The notes: generated by a model not told the origin, from the letters alone. 64,000 bases of DNA from Diaphorobacter limosus (GCF_033100095.1 NZ_CP136921.1:1086501-1150500); one strand, 5' to 3'. Counted from the stretch's first letter, positions 1 through 9,272 are shown. A program made the numbers and translations.

Positions 1-1
1 G

Positions 2-670
2 GGGCCGAAGGCGCTGGGCGGCCTGCTGATGGGTACCATCGTCACCGGCCTGTTCGTGGCGATTTCCATGTGCACCGGCGGCGGCGCCTGGGACAACGCC
101 AAGAAATACATCGAGGATGGCCACCACGGCGGCAAGGGCAGCGAGGCGCACAAGGCCGCCGTCACCGGCGACACCGTGGGCGACCCCTACAAGGACACGG
201 CCGGCCCGGCGGTCAACCCGCTGATCAAGATCATCAACATCGTCGCCCTGCTGATCGTGCCGCTGGTGGTGGCCATGCATGGCGGCGCCAAGGTGGCGGC
301 CACCGCACCGGCCGCGCCCACCGCCGCCGTGGCCACGGCCGGCGATGCGGCCTCGGTCGTCATTGAGAACGAGAAGGTGATCTTCTATTTCGCAAGCGGC
401 AAGGCCGAGCCGCATGCCGATGGCGCGGGGGCTCTGGCACGCATCGTGGACGGGGTCAAGGCCGGCAAGAAGGCGGTCATCAGTGGCTATGTGGACAGCA
501 CCGGCAGCGCTGCAGCCAATGCCGAAATAGCCAAACAACGCGCCTTGGCGGTACGCGACTTGCTGATGGGCCTGGGCGTCGCCGAGGATCAGGTTGAGCT
601 GCAAAAACCCGCCGACATCCAGGCTGGCAGCGGAGCACAGGCGCGTCGCGTGGAAGTGGTATTGATGTAG
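2..670 (+). CDS. hppA: membrane proton-translocating pyrophosphatase, C-terminal part fused to an OmpA-like domain (5' end outside window)
   Basis: The reading frame is already open at base 2, so this is the 3' end of a larger gene. The first ~80 visible residues look like the last cytoplasmic loop and final helices of a membrane pyrophosphatase, which couples PPi hydrolysis to ion pumping ([15 protein letters not shown], then [20 protein letters not shown]). After an Ala/Thr-rich linker, the last ~100 residues are an OmpA-like domain: a beta strand ([13 protein letters not shown]), then [21 protein letters not shown] and a closing RRVEVVLM strand. The Asp of YVDSTG and the Arg of KQRA match the peptidoglycan-contacting pair of the OmpA family. 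Pumps of this family are known to have both termini outside the cytoplasm, so a periplasmic wall-binding tail is topologically possible. Ion specificity cannot be judged because the core is missing. Confidence 0.88.
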   Translation, partial: GPKALGGLLMGTIVTGLFVAISMCTGGGAWDNAKKYIEDGHHGGKGSEAHKAAVTGDTVGDPYKDTAGPAVNPLIKIINIVALLIVPLVVAMHGGAKVAATAPAAPTAAVATAGDAASVVIENEKVIFYFASGKAEPHADGAGALARIVDGVKAGKKAVISGYVDSTGSAAANAEIAKQRALAVRDLLMGLGVAEDQVELQKPADIQAGSGAQARRVEVVLM

Positions 671-693
671 GCGCCACCAGGTCGACAACCACA

Positions 694-719
694 GAAAAAC
701 CCGCTTCAAGCGGGTTTTT
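694..719 (+). terminator. Rho-independent terminator after hppA
   Basis: A perfect stem AACCCGCTT / AAGCGGGTT with a minimal loop is followed by a T run and lies 24 bases after the pyrophosphatase stop. An A run on the other side means it could also work on the minus strand for ybdD. Confidence 0.85.
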
Positions 720-758
720 CATTGGCTGGCCAGGCCGATGGCCGAGTTGGGATCGACC

Positions 759-980
759 TCAACAACAACCCGCGCGACCGCCGCCGTAGCGGGCCTGCAT
801 GCGGTTCTTGAAGAACTCCTCGTAATTGAGCGGCGCCTCCTGCGGATGTTCGCGACGCATGTGCGCCAGATACTGGCCGTAGTCGGGCACACCCACCATC
901 ATGCGCGCGGCCCGTGCCAGGTAGCTGCCGCTTTCTTGCGCGGCATGCGCCAGGCTGCTGAGGGTAACCAAACCTGGCAT
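759..980 (-). CDS. ybdD: YbdD/YjiX family small protein, cstA partner
   Basis: This 73-residue soluble protein matches the short YbdD/YjiX (DUF466) family, which accompanies CstA/BtsT transporters in many bacteria. Recognisable elements are the start SLAHAAQESGSYLARAARMM, the central GVPDYGQYLAHMRREHP, the NYEEFFKNRMQARYGG block and a Cys-Cys C-terminus. The ATG at 980 was chosen because it lies four bases after the cstA stop and gives the family length; a longer upstream frame exists but runs into cstA. The tight spacing indicates translation from the cstA message. Its molecular role is not established. Confidence 0.9.
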   Translation of the reverse strand: MPGLVTLSSLAHAAQESGSYLARAARMMVGVPDYGQYLAHMRREHPQEAPLNYEEFFKNRMQARYGGGRAGCC

Positions 981-984
981 GGCG

Positions 985-3084
985 TCAGGCTCCAGTGGCC
1001 GGCAAGGGCTGGTAAGGTGTCTCGCGCACGCTCGGTTTGTTGTGCGAACGCGCATGCAGCACGGCCTTGATGCCGAAGATCACTCCCGATACAACCACCA
1101 GCATGAAGACGGCGCATAGGGCTGCATCCAGGTAGTTGTTGAAAACGATCTGCTGCATCTGCTCGATCGTGGGCCCCTTCTCCGGCAGCGTTCCCTCGGC
1201 CTGGTGCCTGGCGACCTCGGCGCTGAACTTGCGCGCCGTGGCAACAAAACCCACGCGCGGGTCGGCTGAAAACAGCTTCATCCAGCCGGCAGTCAGCGTA
1301 CAAGCCAGCAACCAGACAGTGGGCACGACAGTGACCCAGGCGTAGCGATCCTTCTTCATCCGGAACAGCACCACGGTGCCCAGCGTCAGCGCCAGCGCCG
1401 CCAGCATCTGATTGGCAATGCCAAACAACGGCCACAGCGTGTTGATGCCGCCCAGCGGATCAACCACCCCCTGGTAGAGAAAGAAGCCCCAGGCTGCGAC
1501 GCACAGGCAGGTCGAGATCACGTTGGCGGGCAGTGAATCGGTGCGCCCCATCGACGGAACAAAGGTGCCCAGCAAATCCTGCAGCATGAAGCGGCCGGCA
1601 CGCGTACCGGCATCCACCGCGGTCAGTATGAACAAGGCCTCGAACAGGATCGCGAAGTGGTACCAGAAGGCCATCATGCCCTCGCCGCCAAACAACTGGT
1701 GCAGGATATGCGCCATGCCCACGGCCAAGGTAGGCGCGCCGCCAGCGCGCGAAATGATGGTCGTCTCGCCCACATCCTTGGCCGTGGCCAGCAGCACTTC
1801 CGGTGTCACGGCAAAGCCCCAGGACGACACCACCTGTGCCACCTGCTCGGGTGTTGTCCCTATCAAGGCCGCCGGGCTGTTCATGGCGAAGTACACCCCC
1901 GGCTCGATGACACAGGCGGCAATCATGGCCATCGAGGCAACGGCCGACTCCATCAGCATGCCGCCATAGCCGATCAGGCGCGCCTGGGTTTCGTTCTCCA
2001 GCAGCTTCGGGGTAGTGCCCGACGAGATCAGGGCATGGAAGCCCGACACCGCGCCACAGGCAATGGTGATGAACAGGAAGGGGAACAGGCTGCCGGACCA
2101 GACCGGGCCAGTGCCATCGATATAGCGTGTCAAGGCCGGCATCTGCATTTGCGGTGCGACGATGACGATGCTGCCCGCCAGCAGCACGATGAAGCCGATC
2201 TTCAAAAAGGTCGAAAGATAGTCGCGCGGCGCCAGCAGCAGCCACACGGGCAGCATGGCGGCCACGGCGCCGTAAATGATCAGGATCCAGGTCAGGCCGA
2301 CACCACTGTAGTCAAACCATGGGGCCAGGGTGGGGCTGGCCGCCACATCCTGGCCGTAGACGATGGCCAGCATCAGCAGCACAAAGCCGATCACCGAGAC
2401 CTCGCCAATACGCCCGGGGCGGATGAAGCGCAGGTAGATGCCCATGAACAGGGCAATCGGCACAGTCGCCGCCACCGTGAACACACCCCAGGGCGAGTGG
2501 ATCAAGGCTTTGACGACAATCATCGCCAGCACCGCCAGGATGATCACCATGATCATGAAGGCACCAAACAGCGCAATCACGCCGGCCACCGGCCCCATCT
2601 CGGTCTTGATCAGATCACCCAGCGACTTGCCATCGCGCCTGGTCGAGATGAACAGCACGACGAAGTCCTGCACGGCACCGGCAAAGACCACGCCCGCCAG
2701 AATCCACAGCATGCCAGGCAGGTAGCCCATCTGGGCCGCCAGCACCGGGCCCACCAAGGGTCCGGCCCCGGCAATGGCGGCGAAGTGGTGGCCGAACAGG
2801 ACGTATTTGTCTGTCGGCACATAGTCCAGGCCATCGTTGTGGCGCCAGGCCGGCGTCATGCGGCTGGCGTCCAGCTCAAGCACCTTCTCGGCAATGAACT
2901 TGCTGTAGAAGCGATAGCCAATCAGGTAAACGCAGATGGCCGCCACGATCAGCCACACGGCGTTGATCGGCTCGCCACGCTGCAGTGCTATCACACCAAG
3001 CGCCCAGGCGCCAATGATGGCCACTGCGCCCCAGATCAAAAAGCTGCGCAGCGGACTGCCGTGCGTCGAAGGGTTGGGGGTCAT
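985..3084 (-). CDS. cstA: carbon starvation protein CstA/BtsT-type transporter
   Basis: This is a 699-residue multi-pass membrane protein, the normal length for the CstA family, which imports pyruvate or peptides during nutrient limitation. The family hallmark DGLDYVPTDKYVLFGHHFAA followed by IAGAGPLVGPVLAAQMGYLPG sits near residues 85-125, and many hydrophobic helices follow. The ATG at 3084 is preceded by AGGAGA at suitable spacing; an upstream in-frame Met would add 41 non-conserved residues and was rejected. It is followed almost immediately by ybdD. E. coli has two paralogues (CstA and the pyruvate-responsive BtsT), and sequence alone does not decide which this equals. Confidence 0.93.
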   Translation of the reverse strand: MTPNPSTHGSPLRSFLIWGAVAIIGAWALGVIALQRGEPINAVWLIVAAICVYLIGYRFYSKFIAEKVLELDASRMTPAWRHNDGLDYVPTDKYVLFGHHFAAIAGAGPLVGPVLAAQMGYLPGMLWILAGVVFAGAVQDFVVLFISTRRDGKSLGDLIKTEMGPVAGVIALFGAFMIMVIILAVLAMIVVKALIHSPWGVFTVAATVPIALFMGIYLRFIRPGRIGEVSVIGFVLLMLAIVYGQDVAASPTLAPWFDYSGVGLTWILIIYGAVAAMLPVWLLLAPRDYLSTFLKIGFIVLLAGSIVIVAPQMQMPALTRYIDGTGPVWSGSLFPFLFITIACGAVSGFHALISSGTTPKLLENETQARLIGYGGMLMESAVASMAMIAACVIEPGVYFAMNSPAALIGTTPEQVAQVVSSWGFAVTPEVLLATAKDVGETTIISRAGGAPTLAVGMAHILHQLFGGEGMMAFWYHFAILFEALFILTAVDAGTRAGRFMLQDLLGTFVPSMGRTDSLPANVISTCLCVAAWGFFLYQGVVDPLGGINTLWPLFGIANQMLAALALTLGTVVLFRMKKDRYAWVTVVPTVWLLACTLTAGWMKLFSADPRVGFVATARKFSAEVARHQAEGTLPEKGPTIEQMQQIVFNNYLDAALCAVFMLVVVSGVIFGIKAVLHARSHNKPSVRETPYQPLPATGA

Positions 3085-3405
3085 TGGTGGTCTCCTCTTG
3101 AATGCCTTCGAACATGGCCTTGCACATGATCCACCGGCCTGGCCGGCAAACGCACCCGCATGCCACAGCTTTGAAACGGCGCTGATCAGGCTGGCAACCA
3201 GGGCCACCCCGCATCCGGCGTCCGTGGCGCATCTTCACGCCAGCCTCACACGGCTGCAACCGATTGCCCCTGCGACTGGCATCAGTATGCAGGCGCAATC
3301 GCCAAGTGCGCACTAGCCAACCATAATCCCCCGATTTGGGCGTTTGAGCCCGACGATGCCCGCCCTCACGGACGGCGCCAGCGGCGAGCCCCCATCTGCC
3401 GCACA
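3085..3405. other. intergenic region between divergent cstA and aldehyde dehydrogenase
   Basis: This 321-base region must carry both divergent promoters. A possible -10 element CATAAT is at 3322-3327, about 80 bases ahead of the dehydrogenase start, with no convincing -35. No repeat or RNA gene was recognised. Confidence 0.5.
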
Positions 3406-4848
3406 ATGGGCCGCATGCAGTACCACTACATCGCCAATGCCGCCGTAGCCTCCAGCGCCGGGCGCACCATTGCCGTCATCGACCCGTCCGACGGCCAGCC
3501 ATATGACGAGATCCAGCGCGGCACCGTGGAAGACATCGATACCGCCGTGCGCGCCGCACAGCAGTGCTATGACGGCGTGTGGCGCAGCCTGGCCCCGGCC
3601 GAACGCGGGCGACTGTTGCAGCGCCTGTCCGCCAAGATCACCGAGAACGCCGACGAGCTCGCCGCCATCGAGCAGCGCGACTGCGGCAAACCGACCAGGC
3701 AGGCGCGCGCCGATGCCGCGGCCCTGGCGCGCTACTTCGAGTTCTATGCCGGCGCCTGCGACAAGCTGCATGGCGAGACCATCCCCTACCAGGAGGGCTT
3801 CAGCGTGCTCACCTGGCGCGAGCCGCATGGCGTGACCGGCCACATCGTGCCTTGGAACTATCCCATGCAGATCTTTGGCCGCTGCGTCGCCGCTGCCCTG
3901 GCAGCGGGCAATGTCTGCGTGGTCAAGCCCTCCGAGGATGCCTGCCTGTCGATCTTGCGCGTGGCCCAGCTGGCGGCCGAGGCGGGCTTGCCGGCTGGCG
4001 CCATCAACATCGTGACCGGCTATGGCCACGAGGTGGGCGACGCACTGGCGCGCCACCCGGGGGTGCGCCACATCAGCTTTACCGGCAGTCCCAGGATTGG
4101 CACGCTGATTCAGCAGGCGGCTGCCGAGCGCCATTGCCCGGTGACGCTGGAGCTGGGTGGCAAGAGCCCGCAGATCGTCTTTGCCGACGCCGACCTGGAT
4201 GCCGCCGTTCCGGTGATCGTCAACGCCATCGTGCAGAACAGCGGTCAGACCTGCTCGGCCGGCTCGCGGCTGCTCATCGATTCGCTGATCTACGAGCCGC
4301 TGCTGGAGCGTCTGGCCCAGGCCTTCGAGTCCCTGCGCGTGGGCCCCGCGGCCATGGATCTCGATCTGGGTCCGCTGATACGCCAAAGCCAGCAGCAGCG
4401 TGTGTGGGACTTCCTGTCCGACGCGCAGGTGGCCGGCATACCCCTCGTCGCCCAGGGCACGGTGGTGGACGAGGCGCCCGACACCGGCTTCTACCAGGCC
4501 CCCACCCTGCTGCGCGACGTGCCCGCGGATCACCGCCTGGCGCAGCAGGAGGTCTTCGGCCCGGTGCTGGCCGCCATGCCCTTCCACGACGAGGACCATG
4601 CCGTGGAGCTGGCCAACGCCACGCCCTTTGGCCTGGTGGCCGGGGTGTGGACGCGTGATGGCGCACGCCAGTTGCGCATGGCGCGGCGCGTGGCCAGCGG
4701 CCAGGTGTTCATCAACAACTACGGCGCCGGCGGCGGCGTGGAGTTGCCCTTTGGCGGCGTCAAGTCCAGCGGCCACGGGCGCGAGAAAGGCTTCGAGGCG
4801 CTGTACGGCTTCACCACCCTGAAGACCGTGGCCATACGCCATGGCTGA
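3406..4848 (+). CDS. NAD(P)-dependent aldehyde dehydrogenase (betaine-aldehyde dehydrogenase-like)
   Basis: This 480-residue protein is a full-length member of the aldehyde dehydrogenase superfamily, which oxidises aldehydes to acids with NAD(P)+. The PWNYPM motif is at about 149-154, the general-base Glu249 lies in VTLELGGKSPQ, and the nucleophile Cys283 lies in NSGQTCSAGSR. The C-terminal PFGGVKSSGHGREKG block is present. Overall it resembles betaine-aldehyde or gamma-aminobutyraldehyde dehydrogenases, but the substrate cannot be assigned. The stop overlaps the start of the DUF2889 gene (TGATG), implying translational coupling. A second ATG at 3415 is an alternative start. Confidence 0.9.
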   Translation: MGRMQYHYIANAAVASSAGRTIAVIDPSDGQPYDEIQRGTVEDIDTAVRAAQQCYDGVWRSLAPAERGRLLQRLSAKITENADELAAIEQRDCGKPTRQARADAAALARYFEFYAGACDKLHGETIPYQEGFSVLTWREPHGVTGHIVPWNYPMQIFGRCVAAALAAGNVCVVKPSEDACLSILRVAQLAAEAGLPAGAINIVTGYGHEVGDALARHPGVRHISFTGSPRIGTLIQQAAAERHCPVTLELGGKSPQIVFADADLDAAVPVIVNAIVQNSGQTCSAGSRLLIDSLIYEPLLERLAQAFESLRVGPAAMDLDLGPLIRQSQQQRVWDFLSDAQVAGIPLVAQGTVVDEAPDTGFYQAPTLLRDVPADHRLAQQEVFGPVLAAMPFHDEDHAVELANATPFGLVAGVWTRDGARQLRMARRVASGQVFINNYGAGGGVELPFGGVKSSGHGREKGFEALYGFTTLKTVAIRHG

Positions 4849-5435
4849 TGGCCGACTGCAGTTTCAAACCGTTCTTCATGCCCCTGTCACCCCCCTCCCC
4901 CCGCACCGCCAGACATATCCGCCGCGTCAACTACCAGGGCTTCGAACGTGACGATGGCCTGTGGGACATAGAGGGCGAACTGCACGACAGCAAGACCTAC
5001 GACCTGCCCTCGCTGCGCCACCCCGGACAGCTGCGCCCCGCGGGTGATCCGATTCACCACATGTGGCTGCGCGTCACGGTGGACGGCGACCTGGTCGTGC
5101 GCGCCATCGAGTCCGCCATGGATGCCCACCCGCTGGCCGGCTGCCCCGAAGCCCAGCGCGCCCTGCAATCCATGGTGGGCGCCAGCATGGTGCGCGGCTG
5201 GCGCCAGTCCATACAGACCCACCTGGGCGGCGTGGCCGGCTGCACGCATCTGCGCGAGCTGCTGTTCAACCTGGCCACGGCCACGTTCCAGACCATCAAC
5301 GCCGCATTCAAGAGCCGTGGCGACGAACCGCCACGCCACCTGGGCCAGTGCACCGGCTGGGACTACCACGGCGAGGGCGTGCGGCAGCATTACCCACGCT
5401 TCTACCAACAGCCCAAAAAACTACAAAATAAATAG
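4848..5435 (+). CDS. DUF2889 domain protein
   Basis: This 195-residue protein has no signal peptide or membrane segment and fits the DUF2889 family. Visible family features are the N-terminal RRVNYQGFERDDGLWDIEGEL strand region, the HDSKTYD motif, HHMWLRVTVD and the C-terminal HLGQCTGWDYHGE. The function of the family is not known. Its ATG overlaps the stop of the preceding aldehyde dehydrogenase, so the two are probably co-translated and may serve one catabolic route (inference). An internal ATG at 4878 is an alternative start. The gene ends inside the left edge of an interspersed palindromic repeat. Confidence 0.8.
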   Translation: MADCSFKPFFMPLSPPSPRTARHIRRVNYQGFERDDGLWDIEGELHDSKTYDLPSLRHPGQLRPAGDPIHHMWLRVTVDGDLVVRAIESAMDAHPLAGCPEAQRALQSMVGASMVRGWRQSIQTHLGGVAGCTHLRELLFNLATATFQTINAAFKSRGDEPPRHLGQCTGWDYHGEGVRQHYPRFYQQPKKLQNK

Positions 5436-5478
5436 CGCTTTGCGCTTGATACACAAGCGTTTCAGCCATTTTTTTACA
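5419..5478. repeat. AGCGCTT-type interspersed palindromic repeat, copy 1
   Basis: The core AAATAGCGCTTTGCGCTTG, a short loop and ACAAGCG are flanked by an A-rich left edge and a T-run right edge. It shares the layout (T-rich edge, AGCGCTT arm, 6-8 base loop, AAGCG arm, T-rich edge) with copies elsewhere in the window. It overlaps the last codons of the DUF2889 gene and may act as a terminator. Confidence 0.7.
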
Positions 5479-5500
5479 TAATTTCAGGCATGGAAGCCGG

Positions 5501-6343
5501 CTAGCCCAGCACATCCTGCAAAGCCACTTCGTAGAGCGCGGTGAGGCTGTCCATGACCTCCAGCAGACGTTCACTAGTGGTGGCCACGTCCTCCAGCCCG
5601 CGCGCATTCGGCTGGCGCTTGATCGCCATGTCGAAAAACACCCATTGGCCCTGGCCCAGCTCCAGCGTCGTGCGAATGGCCGGCGTGGACAAGGGCGCGC
5701 CGGCAAGCTGCGCCATGGCACGCTGGAATTCCTCAGCATCACCCGCAATCTGATCGCGCAAAGGGCGGCTGTCGAGCCCCGCGGCCACCAGACCATAGTT
5801 CTTGGCCAGGCGCTGCGACAGCATGCGCTGGCGCCCGGCCATGTTCACCAGCCTGGCCGTCGGCGCCTGCGCCAGGTGCTCCAGCGCCTGCGTGGCACTG
5901 TTGGCGTGGGTCAGCATCTGGTCGGCCTGGGCCGAGACGGCCTGCAGGCCACTCTTGCCGGCAGGCTGGGCCGTCAGCCCATCCAGGCGCTCGGCACTGC
6001 GGCGCACATCGGCCAGCAGACGCGCCACCTCGGGCGGCCAGGCCTGGCGGTCCAGCTCATCCAGGTCGGCGCGCACCTGGCGCCGCGTCTGCTCCAGCGC
6101 TTCACGGGCGCGCTCGGGCCTCACGTTCAGATGCAACTGACCGTACAGCTTGGCCGTGCGCTGCGACATCGCGCGAAAGCGCGCCGTGCGGTTGATTGCC
6201 GTGGCCAAAGCCATGCGCGCCAGGGCGGTCGATGGCAACGCCGGCATCAGCATCGCGGCAGCCAACGCGCGCAACGCGACACGGCGGCCACGATGAACCT
6301 GGGTAATGCCGAGAGAAACACAGGGTAAACAAATGTTAAGCAT
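5501..6343 (-). CDS. secreted PilJ-N (type IV pili chemotaxis transducer N-terminal) domain protein
   Basis: This protein of about 280 residues begins with a signal-peptide-like stretch ending near PSTALA. It carries two copies of the PilJ-type N-terminal sensor motif: INRTARFRAMSQRTAKLYGQ near the mature N-terminus and VNMAGRQRMLSQRLAKNYGL in the middle. These resemble the P-box of NarX/NarQ-type nitrate sensors. No transmembrane anchor follows the sensor region and there is no signalling domain, so it is probably a free periplasmic binding protein. The ATG at 6343 was preferred because it places the hydrophobic segment correctly. It diverges from moaA, which suggests a link to molybdoenzyme (for example nitrate) respiration; that link is inference. 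Confidence 0.75.
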   Translation of the reverse strand: MLNICLPCVSLGITQVHRGRRVALRALAAAMLMPALPSTALARMALATAINRTARFRAMSQRTAKLYGQLHLNVRPERAREALEQTRRQVRADLDELDRQAWPPEVARLLADVRRSAERLDGLTAQPAGKSGLQAVSAQADQMLTHANSATQALEHLAQAPTARLVNMAGRQRMLSQRLAKNYGLVAAGLDSRPLRDQIAGDAEEFQRAMAQLAGAPLSTPAIRTTLELGQGQWVFFDMAIKRQPNARGLEDVATTSERLLEVMDSLTALYEVALQDVLG

Positions 6344-6480
6344 GGCGCCATTGTCCAAATGCCGCGCCGCCCCGCAATTGACCCACATCAACCGTGAACC
6401 AGGTCAGCGATCCATTGACCGGTATCAATCGGCGCAGCACCAGCCAAGCCCCTACTCGCCCCATGGGGCACAATTTGCCC

Positions 6481-7623
6481 ATGGCTGAACGTGTCATTCC
6501 CCTCGTGGATCAGCGCAGCGCGGCGCTGCGGCCCGCGGTGCCCAGCGCAGCACAGGCGGCACCCGCCACCGGTCAGCTGCACGACCGCCTGAGCCGGCCG
6601 CTGCGCGACCTGCGCATCAGCGTCACGGATCGCTGCAACTTCCGCTGCGGCTACTGCATGCCCAAGGAAGTGTTCGACAAGCATTACCGTTACCTGCCGC
6701 ATGGCGACCTGCTCAGCTTTGAAGAGATTACGCGGCTGGCGCGGCTGTTCATGCAGCATGGCATACACAAGATCCGCCTCACGGGCGGCGAGCCCTTGCT
6801 GCGCAAGGATCTGGAGGTGCTCGTCGCCCAGCTGGCCGGGCTGCGCACCACCGAGGGCCGGGTGCCCGACCTCACGCTGACCACCAACGGCTCGCTGCTG
6901 GCGCGCAAGGCGCGCGCGCTCAAGGCTGCCGGGCTGCAGCGCGTCACCATCAGCCTGGACAGCCTGCAAGACGAGGTGTTCCGGCGCATGAACGACGTGG
7001 ACTTTCCCGTGGCCGAGGTTCTGGCCGGCATCGAGGCGGCGCAGGCCGCCGGCCTCGCCCACATCAAGGTCAACATGGTGGTCAAGCGCGGCACCAACGA
7101 CCAGGAGATCCCGGCCATGGCGCGGCATTTCCGCGGCAGCGGCATCACGCTGCGCTTCATCGAATACATGGACGTGGGTGCCACCAATGGCTGGCGCATG
7201 GATCAGGTCGTACCCTCATCCGAGGTCATTGCGCGCCTGCAGTCCGAACTGCCGCTGGTGCCGCTGGCCGCCACGGCTCAGGGCGAAACCGCCAAACGCT
7301 GGGGCTGGGCTGGCGCCGACGGCCGCCACGACGCGGCTTTGGGCGAGGTGGGCGTGATCAGCAGCGTCACCCAGGCGTTCTGCGGCGACTGCAACCGCGC
7401 CCGCCTGTCCATGGAGGGGCGGATGTACCTGTGCCTGTTTGCCACCCAGGGCTGGGATCTGCGCAGCCTGCTGCGCAGCGATGCCAGCGACGCGCAGATC
7501 AGCACCGCCATCGCCCATATCTGGCAGGGCCGCGGCGACCGCTATTCAGAGCTGCGCGCCAGCCTGCCAGCGGACAGCGGCGCAGGCCAGCGCCGCATCG
7601 AGATGAGCTACATCGGCGGCTGA
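6481..7623 (+). CDS. moaA: GTP 3',8-cyclase MoaA
   Basis: MoaA is a radical-SAM enzyme that performs the first step of molybdenum cofactor synthesis, converting GTP to a 3',8-cyclo product. The 380-residue frame has the N-terminal cluster motif with Cys52, Cys56 and Cys59 (CNFRCGYC), the [12 protein letters not shown] loop, the C-terminal cluster [10 protein letters not shown]...MYLC, and the essential Gly-Gly C-terminus (YIGG). The ATG at 6481 was chosen; an upstream in-frame ATG would add 29 residues overlapping the divergent promoter. mobA follows after 9 bases, making a two-gene cofactor operon. Confidence 0.95.
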   Translation: MAERVIPLVDQRSAALRPAVPSAAQAAPATGQLHDRLSRPLRDLRISVTDRCNFRCGYCMPKEVFDKHYRYLPHGDLLSFEEITRLARLFMQHGIHKIRLTGGEPLLRKDLEVLVAQLAGLRTTEGRVPDLTLTTNGSLLARKARALKAAGLQRVTISLDSLQDEVFRRMNDVDFPVAEVLAGIEAAQAAGLAHIKVNMVVKRGTNDQEIPAMARHFRGSGITLRFIEYMDVGATNGWRMDQVVPSSEVIARLQSELPLVPLAATAQGETAKRWGWAGADGRHDAALGEVGVISSVTQAFCGDCNRARLSMEGRMYLCLFATQGWDLRSLLRSDASDAQISTAIAHIWQGRGDRYSELRASLPADSGAGQRRIEMSYIGG

Positions 7624-7632
7624 GCGCGGCGC

Positions 7633-8268
7633 ATGATCGACACGCGCGATATCACGGGCCTGATCCTCGCCGGCGGGCGCGGCTCGCGCATGGGCGGAGT
7701 GGACAAAGGCCTGCAGGGCTTTCGCGGCCAGCCCCTGGCGCTGCATGTGCTACGACGACTGCAGCCCCAGGTTGGCAGCGTGATGATCAGCGCCAACCGC
7801 AACCTGGCCGCCTATGAGGCCTTTGGCGTACCGGTCTGGCCCGACGGCCTGGCCGACCATGCCGGCCCGCTGGCGGGCTTTTTGATCGGGCTGGAGCATT
7901 GCACCACCCCATGGCTGTTGACCGTGCCCTGCGACAGCCCGTGCTTTCCTGCCGACCTGGCCAGCCGCCTGGCCGCCGCAGCCACCGACCAGGGCGCCGA
8001 CATCGCCATGGCAGCAGCCCCCGAACAGCAGCACGACGGCAGCACGCGGCTGCGCACCCAGCCTGTGTTTTGCCTGCTGCGCGTGAACCTGCTGCAGAGC
8101 CTGCAAGGCTTTACCGCCGATGGCGGGCGCGAGATCCACCGCTGGGCGGCCCTGCAGCCCTGCGCCATCGTGCCCTTTGACCAGGCCGGGGACGACCCGC
8201 TGGCCTTCTTCAACGCCAATACGCCGGCGCAGCTGCATGCACTCGATGGCACGCAAGCGCCATGCTGA
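7633..8268 (+). CDS. mobA: molybdenum cofactor guanylyltransferase MobA
   Basis: MobA attaches GMP to molybdopterin to make the guanine dinucleotide form of the cofactor used by DMSO-reductase-family enzymes such as nitrate reductases. The 211-residue product has the nucleotide-binding [16 protein letters not shown] near the N-terminus, the [12 protein letters not shown] segment, and the metal-site motif [10 protein letters not shown] near residue 95. It lies directly behind moaA and is surely co-transcribed. The ATG at 7633 is nine bases after the moaA stop. Confidence 0.94.
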   Translation: MIDTRDITGLILAGGRGSRMGGVDKGLQGFRGQPLALHVLRRLQPQVGSVMISANRNLAAYEAFGVPVWPDGLADHAGPLAGFLIGLEHCTTPWLLTVPCDSPCFPADLASRLAAAATDQGADIAMAAAPEQQHDGSTRLRTQPVFCLLRVNLLQSLQGFTADGGREIHRWAALQPCAIVPFDQAGDDPLAFFNANTPAQLHALDGTQAPC

Positions 8269-8312
8269 CCCGGCCTTGCCAGGCCATGGGCTTGCAGCCG
8301 CATGAAATATCA

Positions 8313-8372
8313 ACAAAATTGGCACGTAGCGCTTTATATATAAGCACTGACAACTATAAAAATAATAGTGCC
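8313..8372. repeat. AGCGCTT-type interspersed palindromic repeat, copy 2 (degenerate)
   Basis: GTAGCGCTTTATATATAAGC forms an imperfect hairpin core, flanked by CAAAATT on the left and ACTATAAAAATAATAG on the right. The copy is more diverged than the others but keeps the layout. It sits between mobA and the thioredoxin-like gene. Confidence 0.6.
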
Positions 8373-8454
8373 AGGTACGGTACCATGCCCCCGGGATGGC
8401 GATCCCAAGTGATATCGTCGGCACCACGATCGATGTTTGATGGAGTGAACTGGA

Positions 8455-8787
8455 ATGCCCTTCAGCGCCCAACACCTGCCGCAAGCCCCTCAACGCGAGG
8501 CAGTGGATCAACTGCGAGGCGCCGCCGTGCTGGAGTTCGGCACGCCCTGGTGCAGCCATTGCCAAAGCGCCCAGCCGCTGATCCAGCAGGCATTGCAGCC
8601 TGAGGGGGAGGTGCAGCACATCAAGGTCGAGGACGGCCCGGGTCAGCCGCTGGGCCGCAGCTACCGCGTCAAGCTCTGGCCTACATTGGTTTTCTTGCGC
8701 GACGGCGCGGAAGTCGCCCGGTTGGTGCGTCCGCAGGCGGTGCAGGACATCCGCCAGGCGCTGTCGATGCTCAAGACCGCCAGCTGA
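8455..8787 (+). CDS. thioredoxin-family protein with WCSHC active site
   Basis: This short (110 residues) single-domain thioredoxin fold lacks a signal peptide. The redox motif is TPWCSHC with Cys33 and Cys36, and the family cis-proline is Pro77 in KLWPTLVFL. The CSHC dipeptide differs from CGPC of housekeeping thioredoxin, so the partner and potential may differ. It lies convergent with rnhA, only two bases apart. The start is the ATG at 8455 with GGAG about ten bases upstream. A cytoplasmic disulfide-reducing role is inferred from the family. Confidence 0.88.
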   Translation: MPFSAQHLPQAPQREAVDQLRGAAVLEFGTPWCSHCQSAQPLIQQALQPEGEVQHIKVEDGPGQPLGRSYRVKLWPTLVFLRDGAEVARLVRPQAVQDIRQALSMLKTAS

Positions 8788-8789
8788 AC

Positions 8790-9236
8790 CTACCTGCCCA
8801 GCGCCTGCTCCACACCTTTGTTGGCCAGCGCGTCCGCGCGCTCGTTGCCTGGATCGCCCGCATGGCCCTTGACCCAATGCCACTCGATGCGATGGCCGGC
8901 ACGGTGCGCCAGCTCGTCCAGGCGCTGCCATAGCTCGACGTTCTTCACCGGCTGGCCGGCTGCGGTGCGCCAGCCCTTTTTCTTCCAGCCATGGATCCAC
9001 TCGGTGATGCCCTGGCGCACGTACTGGCTGTCCAGGTACAGGGCCACCTGGCAGGGTTTTTTCAGGGCCGCCAGGGCCTGTATCACGGCCAGCAGCTCCA
9101 TGCGGTTGTTGGTGGTGCCCAGTTCGCCGCCAAACAGCTCTTTTTCCAGCGCACCCGAACGCAGCAACGCGCCCCAGCCACCAGGGCCCGGATTGCCCTT
9201 GCAGGCACCATCGGTATAGATCACCACCTGATTCAA
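8790..9236 (-). CDS. rnhA: ribonuclease HI
   Basis: RNase HI cleaves the RNA strand of RNA-DNA hybrids. All catalytic positions are present: Asp in [16 protein letters not shown], Glu in NNRMELLA, Asp in LYLDSQYV, His in VKGHAGD and Asp in [10 protein letters not shown] place the start at TTG 9236 because GAGGAG lies six bases upstream and the product (148 residues) then matches the family. An ATG at 9266 would add ten residues but has no clear ribosome site. The neighbouring YafS-like methyltransferase and gloB reproduce a grouping also known from enterobacteria. Confidence 0.92.
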   Translation of the reverse strand: MNQVVIYTDGACKGNPGPGGWGALLRSGALEKELFGGELGTTNNRMELLAVIQALAALKKPCQVALYLDSQYVRQGITEWIHGWKKKGWRTAAGQPVKNVELWQRLDELAHRAGHRIEWHWVKGHAGDPGNERADALANKGVEQALGR

Positions 9237-9272
9237 AAAAGACTCCTCAACAAACAAACCATTCATCCATGA

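Noticed and set aside
1657..3129. 490-residue open frame antisense to cstA
   Set aside because: It mirrors the codon structure of cstA, is rich in His/Gln/Arg/Gly, and has no recognisable motif. cstA has a ribosome site and family motifs throughout.
3313..4842. 509-residue open frame antisense to the aldehyde dehydrogenase
   Set aside because: Low-complexity composition typical of antisense frames in high-GC DNA; the dehydrogenase on the plus strand is complete.
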